Shown here one piece after another: positions 37,801 to 50,635 of a stretch of DNA of 64,000 nt; position 1 is the stretch's first letter; the number at the start of each line of letters is the position of its first letter. A program made the translations under genes and the position numbers. The stretch spans positions 145,923 to 209,922 of the forward strand of contig NW_003152751.1 of assembly GCF_000003605.2 (NCBI RefSeq). Direction: 5' to 3'. Source of the stretch: Saccoglossus kowalevskii (Eukaryota > Hemichordata > Enteropneusta > Harrimaniidae). The notes beneath the pieces were generated by a model. That model worked only from the letters and a program-made list of their open reading frames with translations. It did no database searches and had not been told where the DNA came from.

Positions 37801-40800
37801 TATCCATTCAATGGTGAAATTGCCAAGTTCAATATGTGGAGTGAAGTACTTGCTGATGTGGATATCGAGGTATGTACACAACAGCATGTTATAAACAAGA
37901 ATGTACATTTATAATGTTAACTTCTAAGACAAGAATGTGGACATATGTAGTGATAATTCACAAAACAAATTAACTTATGACTAATGAACTGATTCTCTTG
38001 TTCTATAGAAAATGTTCACTGAACCATGTGGATATACATGTGGTGACGTCATTTCCTGGACTTTCTTCAGACAAGATGATATTGCTGGAATTACTGTTGA
38101 AGACTCTGATGTGCAATGCGGTAAATACACTTAAATATATATAAATACTTAATAATGTATAATTATTCATAGGTTACATAATATTTCTTTTTTTAGTTTT
38201 CTAGTTTTAATTGCAACTGTTTTGTGAATTTGTGATGGAAAAAATAGTCGTGAAAAGGTTAATGTTCAATTTCATAATTTCATATATATTGACTTTTTCA
38301 GAGGAGGAAGTTGTGACATGTGATGAAGGGGCCTACACTAACAAGACATGGATAATGGACAGTTCTGCTGAATATACTTATGCCACGGCACCAGTAGAGT
38401 TTGTAGACATGTGGGCATTTACTGCTTGCTTCTGGATGAAGACAAATGATGAAGGAAGCTCCCGTGCAATGATGAGTTATTACGCACATGGCGACAGCAC
38501 TGGCAGTATTGTTTTCGAAACTCCTAAGAATCTTCGGGCATGCATACAGAATACTTGGGCTACCAGTTCAGGAATATCGACAACGTACGGTCTGTGGCAT
38601 CACGTGTGTGTCACGTGGTCATCAGATGGTGGCGTGCATGAGATATACAAAGACGGTAGCAGAGCCTTCACACAAAACAATTTCAAAGCAAACCTCTTAT
38701 TGAAGGGAGGTGGTACGCTGATAATTGGACAGCGTCAAGGCAGCATAGGAGGTGGTTTCAACAGAGCTTATTCTTATAATGGTGGTATCTCAGATTTCAA
38801 CATGTGGGATAATGTTGTCATGGCAACGGAAATCAAGGTGAGTTTAAAAGCAGATCTACATAGTAGTTATTAATATTAAATTAATAACCACAAGCCAACC
38901 AACTAGCTACATAAACTAACTGATATTTGTTTAAATTTTCTTCAGCGTCTTGCTGAAAATCGTGGTTGTAAAAATGGCTGTGGTAATCTTCTTCCCTGGA
39001 CTGCATTTAAATCATCGGCACTCAATGAAGTTGAAGTGGAAGATGCCGAGTCTGACTGTCGTAAGTTCCTGTACATATATCATTGTTAATTACCCTCATG
39101 ATATACATCTATGCTAATGTGTAGACAAAGGGAAATTCACTTATCATACATTGTTTTTTAGAGCCAAGGGTCACAAAATGCGGAGAAGGAAAGTTTGAAA
39201 GAACTGTGTTAGATATGGACAACACAGGAGACTATGCCTATGCACAGTCATATCAGACCATTCCTGATATGAATGAATTCACCATGTGTTTCTGGGTACG
39301 AAGCCGAGACATTACAGCATCCAGGTATATCATGACATACAGAAGCAGTAATATCAATACTGGAAGTATCTACGTGTACAACCCAACAAATGTACAACTC
39401 TACGTCAATAATGGTGCTGCCACTGGTAGTAGTGTTGCCGTGAACTATGGTGTGTGGCATCATTTGTGCTTTACCTGGGATTCAGCTGACAGCGGACGAT
39501 ACCATTATTACAAAGATGGTGTCATGAGATACACGTCATATAACCTGAAGAACAACCAAGCTATTCTTGGAGGTGGCACTCTTATCCTTGGCACATGGCA
39601 AGCCTCAATTGGAGGCGGTTTTTCAAAGAGTTACTCTTTCAATGGGGAAATGACAAAATTCAATATCTGGAGTGAACTCCTTGATCCGCAAGATATACAA
39701 GTATGTTTACGATGCTCATTAAATCTATATTTAGTATCTTAGCGTTATTATTGTTCATTTGCATGTTAGTTGTTGTATTCGCAATCCAGATAAAGCTAAC
39801 ACAACATTATATTTTGCTTGCAGAGTATGGCCATTGGTGGTTGTGATGTAACTTGTGGTGATGAAATATCGTGGTCATATTTCCGACCAGGTGATGTTTC
39901 ATCTGCTGTTGAATTGAAGGATTCTGACATCAAATGTGGTGAGTAGATTAATTGCCTGTTGTATATATACAACATTCATATAGAAATATAATAATATAGA
40001 AATGCAAATTTTCACCAACCAATCAATCAATCGATTAATCAATCTATTTTCTAGTGCACACATCACACTGAATGTTCACATTTTTATGATATTAACAAAA
40101 TCCAACAGCACTAGAGGAACCAATCTGTACTGGTGGAAGTTTTGAAGACAATAGTCTGAGTTTTGACAGTTCGTATGAGTATGCCTATGTAACTTCCGAG
40201 AAAGAAGTACGTGACCTATGGGAATTCACAACATGTTGGTGGATGAGAACAGAGGATACTTCCAGTACACGGCATACAATGATGAGCTACTTCGCCCAAG
40301 GTTAGCATATTTCCATGCCCATGAAACCTGTCATAATATGTGTGAAGTGTAAACATGAAAAAAAATACTAAACACGTTAATATATTATCATAATTATTAC
40401 AAATATGAAAAACTAAATCAATAACCATACACATTGCTCTGAAATTTCCTGCAGGAAAATTATGAAATGCTCATAAATTGTGATGTTGCAGTGCTCTGAA
40501 TCATTTGGTTAAAAGACGCTGTCAAATATGCACTCATGTTTGATATGTTAACATCATCATTTTATGAGTAATTTGATTAAATAGAAACATTATCAGTTTA
40601 AAAAAATAACATAATGTTGACAAAGATTTTATGTTTCAGTAACAGTCCATACATATTCCGTTTACAGGTGACAGTGTCAGTAGTATTCTTTTAGAAAATC
40701 CATATAATCTAAGAGCTGCTATTAAGAATAGTTGGGGAAGTTCATCAACTGTAGCAGTAAATTATGGAATGTGGCACCATGTGTGTCTCTCGTGGTCTGA

Positions 40801-43800
40801 AAAAGATGGTATCTACAACATCTATAGAGATGGCGGTGTTGCTTACACGCAAAGTGGATATGCACTAAACAAGATCCTGAGAGGTGGCGGCAAATTGGTT
40901 TTAGGACAAAAACAGGGAAGTCTTGGTGGTGGATTCAGTAAATCTTACTCTTATACAGGCGAACTATCAGACTTCAATATGTGGAACATTCGTTTGGATT
41001 CAGATGTCATACGGGTAATTATTAGATGTTTTGTGATATAGTATTTTTCAACATCTTACATTGGTATTTTTAAATACTACTTTTATTTAGTGCTAAAGTC
41101 ATTTTATTAATATATACATAGGCTTTCGTTGAGAACCGTGGATGTGACAATGGATGTGGAAATATCATTTTGTGGGATGATTTTACGAGGGATGAATCAA
41201 TTGAGGTGGACATAGATGATAAGGAAGCCGTTTGCAGTAAGTATACACATACATTTTAAAGAAGCCTGATGCTTCTTAATGATAAAGTAAATAAATCTAG
41301 CAGTTATTCAGTAGTTGTTTCATTATATATACTTTTCTGGGTAATCTCACTCTTTTATTATCTGTCTTTTAGCGCATAGGATAACGGAGTGTGGAAAAGG
41401 CGAATTCGATGACAAACAGATCGTGTTAGATGGAACAACAAAGAGCTATGCATCTGTCATGCAAGAAATCCAAGAGATGTCAGCAGCAACAGTCTGCATG
41501 TGGATCAAGACAACCCAATCCACAGCTGCCAAGTATATATTCACCTACAGAACATCCAACATCAATGCTGGCAGTATGTACCTGTACAACCCAACCAATC
41601 TACAATTTTATGTTGATAATGCAGCTGGAACTAACAGTGGAATCGCTATCAACTATGGTCTCTGGTTCCACACATGTATGACATGGACATCTGCAAGTGG
41701 TAAATACCAGTATTTCAAGGATGCTAGACTTAGATACACCAACACTGGGCTAAGGACGAACTACAAAATAGCTGGAGGAGGTTCATTCATCATTGGGCAG
41801 TGGCAAGCATCTATTGGTGGGCAGTTTGGTACATCGTATCCATTTGATGGTGAAATTGCTAAATTTAACATGTGGAGTGAAGCACTTTCTGATGCAGACA
41901 TAGAGGTAATCACATTTAAACAATCCATAATGAGATATATACATATGATATGCTACATATGCTGTCAGTTACAGAATTGCAAAATTGAGTAATTATGTTA
42001 TTGACTAAATTGCTACCTGGTGTTCAAGATGAAAGTCTGTAATGTTAGTAGTTCACAATAGTAATTCTTTATATTTGCTTTGCTATTATTTTGTTTTGAC
42101 ACCTTCAATCACTAATCATTGACAGGCAATGTTTATTGAACCATGTGGATATAGCTGTGGCAACGTCATTTCCTGGACCTTTTTCAGATCAGACGATGTT
42201 GCTGGTATTGACGTCAAGGATTCTGATGTAGAGTGTGGTAAGTATTACTCATGTTTTAGCAATGCATGCAAATGCAATGTAACATAGACACGACCAACGA
42301 GCTTTGAGTGATATTAGATACATTTAACGTGAAATAGTGTTATACTATTACAGTTTTACTCATAAGTTAGCCATAGTGCAGAGAGAGGTTCTGTCGCTGT
42401 ATGGTGCTCAATGTAGGGTATTGGAAGCACATGGCTATTGTATGATGTTTTGCAATTAAAATTTAGGTATTGGTAACATCAACGTTCTCAACCACGCTTT
42501 ATGTAGAATTATATTTTACAAACAAGCTATGTAACTCGTTTATAATTGCATTCATATTACTTGTTTCACAGAAAAAGAAGAGACTGTTTGTACAAAAGGT
42601 GACTACACAGGCAAATCATGGACCTTCGACAGTTCTGATGATTATTCATATGTCACAGTTTCAAAGGACTTTGTAGACATATGGGCGTTCACTGCATGTT
42701 GGTGGATGCGTACTAGCACAACAACTAGCTCCCCTGTAATGATGCATTATTTTGCTCCTGGCGACAGTTATGGCAGCATTATTGTCGAAAGTCCACATAA
42801 TCTCAGAGCAATGATAAAAAACACCTGGGCTTCATCCTCGAGTGTTTCCGTGACCCACGGCATTTGGCATCACGTCTGTATCACATGGTCATCTGATGGA
42901 GGTATTCAGGAGTTTTACAGGGATGGAAGCCGAACCTATCTACAAAACTCCCTGAAGACAGATACACTGTTGAAAGGAGGTGGTACGTTGATTCTTGGCC
43001 AAAGACAGAGAATCATGGGAGGCAACTTCCTGCAGTCAGATGCTTACTTGGGAGAAATGTCTGACTTTAATATGTGGGATGAGGTGTTATTGTCATCAAA
43101 GATATATGTAAGTTCATATGTATTGTAGTTTTCAAGTCCTAGCAGACCACATCCGTATACGTTCATGCTTGGCAATAATTGTGCACACCGTGAAATAAAA
43201 ATCACCTTTATTTATTTTTTCAGACGTTTTCGGAAAACATAGGTTGTGACAATGGATGTGGTAACCTAGTTTCTTGGTCAGACTTCATCAGTGCAGATCT
43301 TACAGAGGTTGAGGTTGATGATGGTAGTGATGTCTGTGGTAAGTATTTATTATGTATTTGGAGTGAATATTATTAATTACTTGTGTTTAACCCGTTAATG
43401 AATATGACAATCTGTTTGTGGCATACTCATATTTAATTACCTACTTTCTCAGCGGACCCAATTTGTCTTTATATACCTACAATTCTGTCATTTTGACACC
43501 AACCTGGTTTTCTTGGGTGAATCGTCAGTGTTAATGTGTTTATACACTTCAATGTGCACTGTAGTCTCACTCTTTTTAAAGGCTTAGCCAGCATGTTTAA
43601 AGTTACATATGACTCGTTCTAGTGAGTCTCAGTTTTCATCACTGTTGGCTAGAATTGTTCGTCAATCTGTTTGCATGTGTTTTTCAACAACAGAAGAAAG
43701 AGTAACTGAATGTAATGGAGGTGATTTGAAGGACAAAGTACTAGACATGGATAACTCAGGTGACTTTGCTTATGGCCAGTCATTCCAAAAGGTTCCTGAT

Positions 43801-46800
43801 TTAACCAAGTTCACTATGTGCTTCTGGGTGAGAAGCGAAGACAAAACCACTTCTAAATATTTAATGCACTACAGAACCAACACATTGGCCACTGGTAGCT
43901 TTTACGTGTATAACCCAAACAACGTACAAATGTATATTAACAATGGTGCCGCCACTGCAAGTGGTGTGGCTGTGAACTATGGATTATGGCACCATATGTG
44001 TTTCACATGGGATTCATTTGATAGTGGCAGATATCATTACTACAAAGATGGTCTCATGCGGTACACATCTTACAATCTGAAGAATAACCAAGATATCCTT
44101 GGTGGAGGTGTCCTGATCCTTGGCCAGCGCCAAGGCTTGGTTGGTGGCAGCTTCTCAAAAACGTACAGTTTCAATGCTGAAATGACAAAATTTGATATTT
44201 GGAGCGATGTTCTTGATGTTGCCGATATCCAGGTATGATGATAATGAATTGATTAGTCATTTCTCAAACAATGCCGCATACAAATATTGTCTATTGATAT
44301 TAATTCTGGTTACACTCAGAATTTTGTTTGTTTTTCCTAAATAGAACATGGCAAATGATGGTTGTGATTCTAACTGTGGTGACGTAATAAGCTGGCCTTT
44401 CTTCCGACCAAGCGATGTATCAGAAGCTGTAACGATAACAGATTCTGACATAGAATGTGGTACGTCATAAACTATTATTATATAAGTATTAACAGATTCA
44501 CTTTGTATTGTTATTCAGGATCTAGATTTAGAATGCCATAAGATATCAAGATTCATAATTAATGATTACTATCAATTACTTACAGTTGCATGTTGGCACA
44601 ATGTTATTTTATATTTTTTATGGTGTCTGTCAAATCTTAATTTGTTTCAGCACATTTTCTGAGGTTTTTTCATGACATGAACATTTTCGATGAAAACAAC
44701 AGTCAAAATTTGCATAAGGTTGTCAAATTATTCTTCAATTTAACAAGCTTATCATATTCTCATCTAACATTTTAGGACCTCAAAAAACAGTCTGCTCTGG
44801 AGGTGACTTCACTAAGAAAGTGTGGACTTTTGACAGCAGTGCCGAGTACACATATGTAACATCAGACATAGAAATGCCTGACCTATCTGAGTTTAGCATG
44901 TGCTTCTGGGCTAGAACAGATGACTTGAGCACTGCAGCAAGGTCCATGATGAGCTACTATGCATACGGAGACAGTGTTGGCAGTATTGTTATAGAGAATC
45001 CTTATATACTGAGAGTTGCAATCAAGAACACATGGAGTTCATCCACGTCAGTGTCAATTCGCTATGGTTTATGGAATCACGTTTGTACTACTTGGAAATC
45101 TGAAGGTGGTGTTGTGCAACTATATAAGAACGGTGCCCTGGCCTTTGAACAACAAGGCATAAAGACAGATCAAATAATTCGCGGAGCTGGATCTCTGATC
45201 ATTGGTCAAAAGCAAGGAAGCATGGGTGGAGGATTCAACAGAGCATATTCTTATATTGGAGATATGTCAGATTTCAATATGTGGACCAGTGTTCTCGACC
45301 ACACAGACATAATGGTACATTTGACTATTATTACTACGTTATAACAACACTTTCCATATTAGTTAAGCATTCATGTATTAAAATGTTTTCATTGTTTTAC
45401 AGAGTCACGCTGCTGAACGTGGATGCGACAACGGATGCGGGGAGCTCATATCGTGGCATAGTTTCATTGAAGAAAATTTGGTGGAAGTTGAGGTTGAAGA
45501 CTCGAATACTGACTGTAGTAAGTTGAATAACTATTTCAGTATTTGATTCAAAAAACATAAACAAATTGAAATTATAAACAAAAATTATGACATAATATAT
45601 CATGTATATGAACAAATCCAAACTATTATGAGTTGGTATAAATGCCTTTATATATGAAATACGTGACTAATCTAGCATATTCTATTGCCCTATAGAGCAA
45701 CGTGTATCTGATTGTGAGGGAGGACAGTTTGATGGTAAAGCATGGTCGTTCACAAGTACAGATACGACAGATTGGAGTTTTGTACAAGCAAATAAAGTCA
45801 TCGAACGCCTATCAGCCTTGACAGCGTGTTGGTGGTCTCGTACAACTGACGGTGGTACTTCACGCCATTTCTTCTCCTACGCCACACGTGCTGTTGCGAC
45901 TGGCAGTTTCTTCGTGCGTAACATGGCAAATGTACAAATGGTCGTGAACAATGGTGCTGCTACTGCTAGTGGTGTACCCGGCAACACAGGTCTCTGGCAT
46001 CACATGTGCGTCACGTGGTCTTCCACCAATGGTGACTACCAGTATTTTAAAGACACTGCAAGAGTTTACTCAGGAACAAATTTGAAGAAAGGCGCAACAA
46101 TCTTTGGTGGTGGATCTCTCGTCATCGGCCAGGTTCAAAACCAGAATGGAATAGTCTTCACGAACAATTACCAGTTTCTGGGTGAAATGTCACAGTTTAA
46201 TTTGTGGTGTTCGGTGTTAGAATCAAGTGTTATACTGGTGAGTATAGTAAGACATGTTGTGTTTCATTTATCAATGTTATTGTAATTATGAAACCCAAGA
46301 ACGCGTGAAACGAATATAAAAGTATATTTGGATTCTATTTTATATTATTTATAATTGATTCCTTCATTGCATTTACAGGGAGTTGCTGAAAGTGGATGCC
46401 AGCCAGATTGTGGTGACATAATTGCTTGGTCTTTCTTCCGGTCCAATGATTTGCACACCGTAGATACAGTTGATTTTGATGTTGATTGCGGTGAGCATTA
46501 CGTTTGCACACATGATTTTGGAAACAGTATTTTTATAGCCACAACTAAACCGTAATTTTTTAATTAAATTGTAATTCCATATAATAATGCGATTTAATTA
46601 AACTTAATTAAATTGCAACTCTATATAAGGTTACGTTTTAATAGAGTTTAATCCGGCATTCAAGATAAGGTGTGCTATATGTTACCAACTTTACCCCTTT
46701 GTATAACAATAAGCTACACACACTTTGATTACATATTAATAAATCGTAAGTCAATGATTAGTGTTGGCTTTTCAATGACAATGGGACGTTTGTTCCAATT

Positions 46801-49800
46801 ATAGCTTTATAAACAGTTTAATATTCGTTGTTTTTTACATCAACAGAAACACGAGTAAGCACGTGTAGTGGTGGTGCATTTGATGACAAAGTATTCACGT
46901 TTACAAGCGAAAAAACATCAGAAATGAGTGTAGCCATGGCTTACAAAGAGGTACCTGATTTAAACGCATTTACGTCATGCTGGTGGATGAGAACGAGTGA
47001 TGTGACCACACAAGCACGCAATGTGTTTAGTTATAGAACCCATTCTATATCGGTGGGTTACATCTACGTGCGTTACATGCACAATATGCAGTTGTGTGTT
47101 AACAACCAGTGTGGAACGGCAAGCAGTATCGACGTTCGATATGGTCTGTGGCATCACATATGTGTCACATGGTCGTCCACAAATGGCGAGTACAAGTACT
47201 TCAAGGATGGTGTTCTCAGTTACTCTCAGGACAACTTAAAGACTGGAAATACTATACTAGGAAGAGGAACCATGTTACTTGGTCAACAGCAAAATAGTGT
47301 CGGTGGTGGTTTCAGTACTTCTACAGCGTACAAGGGAGATCTTACTGATTTTAATTTCTGGAGTAAAGTAATGGAAAGTGACGATTTACGAGTAAGTAGT
47401 TTGACTTATACTTCACACATTATTTGTTTGAACTGTATAACCCAGTCTCGATTGTAATCATGTTTACCTATTCCTAATTTATTTCAGAATATTGGCACGA
47501 CTGGCTGTGAAAAGGGTTGTGGTGACGTAATTGCCTGGTCGTATTTCAGAGACGGGGATATTGTTAACATTGATGTCACCGATAGTGACAATACGTGTGG
47601 TATGAATCCAATATTTTGATACTTTGATAAATTAGTAGTTACCTAAATAACATATCTATCAGTGAGCTTTTTCTTTATATATGCATGTGACCGTATATTT
47701 CTCTATAATATGACAAATAAGGAATCGTAATTGTATTTTAACATACTATTTTATTATACTAAATTTGGTCATTCCAATTCCAGCTGTACGTGAAAAGATA
47801 TGTTCTAAAGGACATTACAATGGCAAGGTATGGAGAATGGGGGAAGGAGACTCAACTGATTTCACATATGGCATAGTGAGAAAAGAACTCCCAGATCTCG
47901 ATGAATTTAGCATGTGTTTCTGGACCAAGACTTACAGTACAAGTGATGGATTCGTGATGAGTTACTTCAGCAAGTCAAATGGCAGATTGATTGAAGTTCG
48001 TCGACCTTCTAATGTGTACATATTAGTCAATGGTGGAAGTGGCAGTGCAATGGGTACTGCTGTTAACTATGGTCTTTGGCATCATATCTGTATTACTTGG
48101 GATTCCAACAATGGCGTATACCAGTACTTCAAAGATGCCACACTTGTAAACACTTTCACGGGACTCAGATCGGGACAGATGATAAAACGAGGTGGCAGTT
48201 TCATAATTGGACAATATCAGACCACGGTTGGTGGTGGTTTCTCAAGCACCTACAAATACCAAGGCGACCTGACAAGCTTTAATATGTGGGAAAGTGTACT
48301 CGAAGAAAGCGCAATAACAGTAAGTTGACTATTGATCACAAACGATTGTATGGAAACATATATTGTGTATGAACATAAGCATCAACATATGTTATTATAA
48401 TTTACGTAATAATGTTTGTTCTTACTAATAGAACATTGCGGGTGATATATGTCAGCAAACTTGCGGAGATCTCATTTCATGGGCTGCATTCAGACCTGGC
48501 GATGTTCATGATATTAAAGTGCTAGAATACGAGTTGGACTGTGGTACGTATCTCGAAATTATTCAATCATCTCATTTGTGTAGCATTTGAGATCCGAAAT
48601 ACATTGCTTTATGTGTGCAACAGAAGTTGGTTACATTCTTTAATGCTCAAATCAAAGCCATATATATCATCAAATCCCACCCCCTATTTTTGCAGTTCAA
48701 GAAGTTATTACTTGTTCTGATGGGCAATTCGACAACAGTACATGGAACTTCAATTCCGAATACGAGTTTACATATGTTGAACCTGCAAAGAGCTTCCGAG
48801 ACATAGATCAGTTTTCAGTCTGTTGGTGGATGAAAACAACGGGCACTGACATCAGGAGCTCTGACGCCATGTTTAGTTACTTTGCAACGGGTGACAACAC
48901 ATATAACAGCATCATGGTTTACGATCCATACAACCTAAGAACCTCCATCAAAAACTCGCTAAGCAGTGCATCTACAATATCTGTTGGATACGCCCAATGG
49001 CATCATGTATGTTTGACGTGGACCCGTGACAGTGGCATCTATAAAGTTTACAAGGATGGTAGCAATGCATTCACGCAAACAAATTTCAGAACGGGAGAAA
49101 TTATTCGTGGAGCAGGTACACTAGTTATTGGACAAAGACAAGGCAGCAAAGGTGGCGGTTTCAACAAAGCATATTCTTTCCGTGGTGAAATGACCCAGTT
49201 CAATATGTGGACAACAGTTATTGATGAGGACACCATTTCTGTAAGTATCTTATCTCTGACCACTAAACAAACAGACTAGCAACATATGTTTTTGTTTAGT
49301 ACGATCTGTAACACGTTTGTTAGATTTTTTAATCTGAACAATCGATCGAACAAACGCGTTAACTATTGTTACTCCACCGGATAACGCGATGGAAATTGCA
49401 CGGCTACCAGTTCGTCATTAGAATAACATGACGAAAACACACGACAGCAATATTTGAGTTGCCGAATAGCAACTGCAATTCGTTTAGTCGTCTGATATAT
49501 TATTGACAGAAAGGCACAGCCTTCAATTAATTTTTTAAGAAAAATTGTGTACACATAATATATTTGTTTCATTTCCAGACTATTGCTGTAGACCGTAGCT
49601 GTGCAAATGGTTGTGGTGACTTGATATCTTGGTCAATGTTTTCACAAAACGATCTTTATGAAGTGGAAGTATTTGATGATAGTAGCTTAGGAACATGCGG
49701 TTAGCATTATTCTATTTATGTTGCCCACCTTTAAACTTGTACGAAAACAACAACTGATTAATTATATTTACTTTATATAAATGTTTTTGCAATCAATCAA

Positions 49801-50563
49801 TCAATCGATCAATCGATCAATACATATTATGTCTAAAAGTTTTAATGATTCATGTATTTTACCACAGAGCCACGAATCGCCAAGTGCAGTGGTGGTGAAT
49901 ATGACAACAAAGTATGGAGCCTAGATAGCACTTCAGTTTGGAGCTATGGTTACTCCTATCAACCCGTTCCAGACATGGATGCCTTCACAGCCTGTTGGTG
50001 GATGAGAACAACTGATACAAGTAGTAGTCGTTACATATTCTCCTATATGACTTCCAGCGTTGCCAGTGGATCCATCAAGGTTTATAACACTGCTAATATG
50101 CAGATGTTGGTTAACAACCAGTGGGGAACGGCTAGTTCCACAAAAACCAACAATGGTAGATGGCATCATTACTGTGTTCTGTGGAAGGCCAATGGCGGGA
50201 CATACAGATACTTCAAAAACTCAAATTTGGTTTACCTGAACATTAATCTCAAAACCGATCAGAAGATACTTGGTGGCGGAGCACTTATTGTTGGTCAGCT
50301 TCAAGGAAATGTAGGAGGCGGTCTGAATAAGGCAAACTCATATATTGGGGATATAAGCCAATTCAACTTGTGGAGCCATGGACTAGAATCTGACGACATT
50401 ATGAACGTTGCTATCACTGGTTGTCACACAGGATGTGGTAATGTCATTTGGTGGTCATATTTCCGCTCCACCGATCTTGCATCTGTGAATACCGACAAGG
50501 ATTTTGATGTTCAATGTGGTAGGTTTATGGTTCTTCTTTCATTCTATGGGTCATATACATATA

Positions 50564-50635
<72 letters not shown>

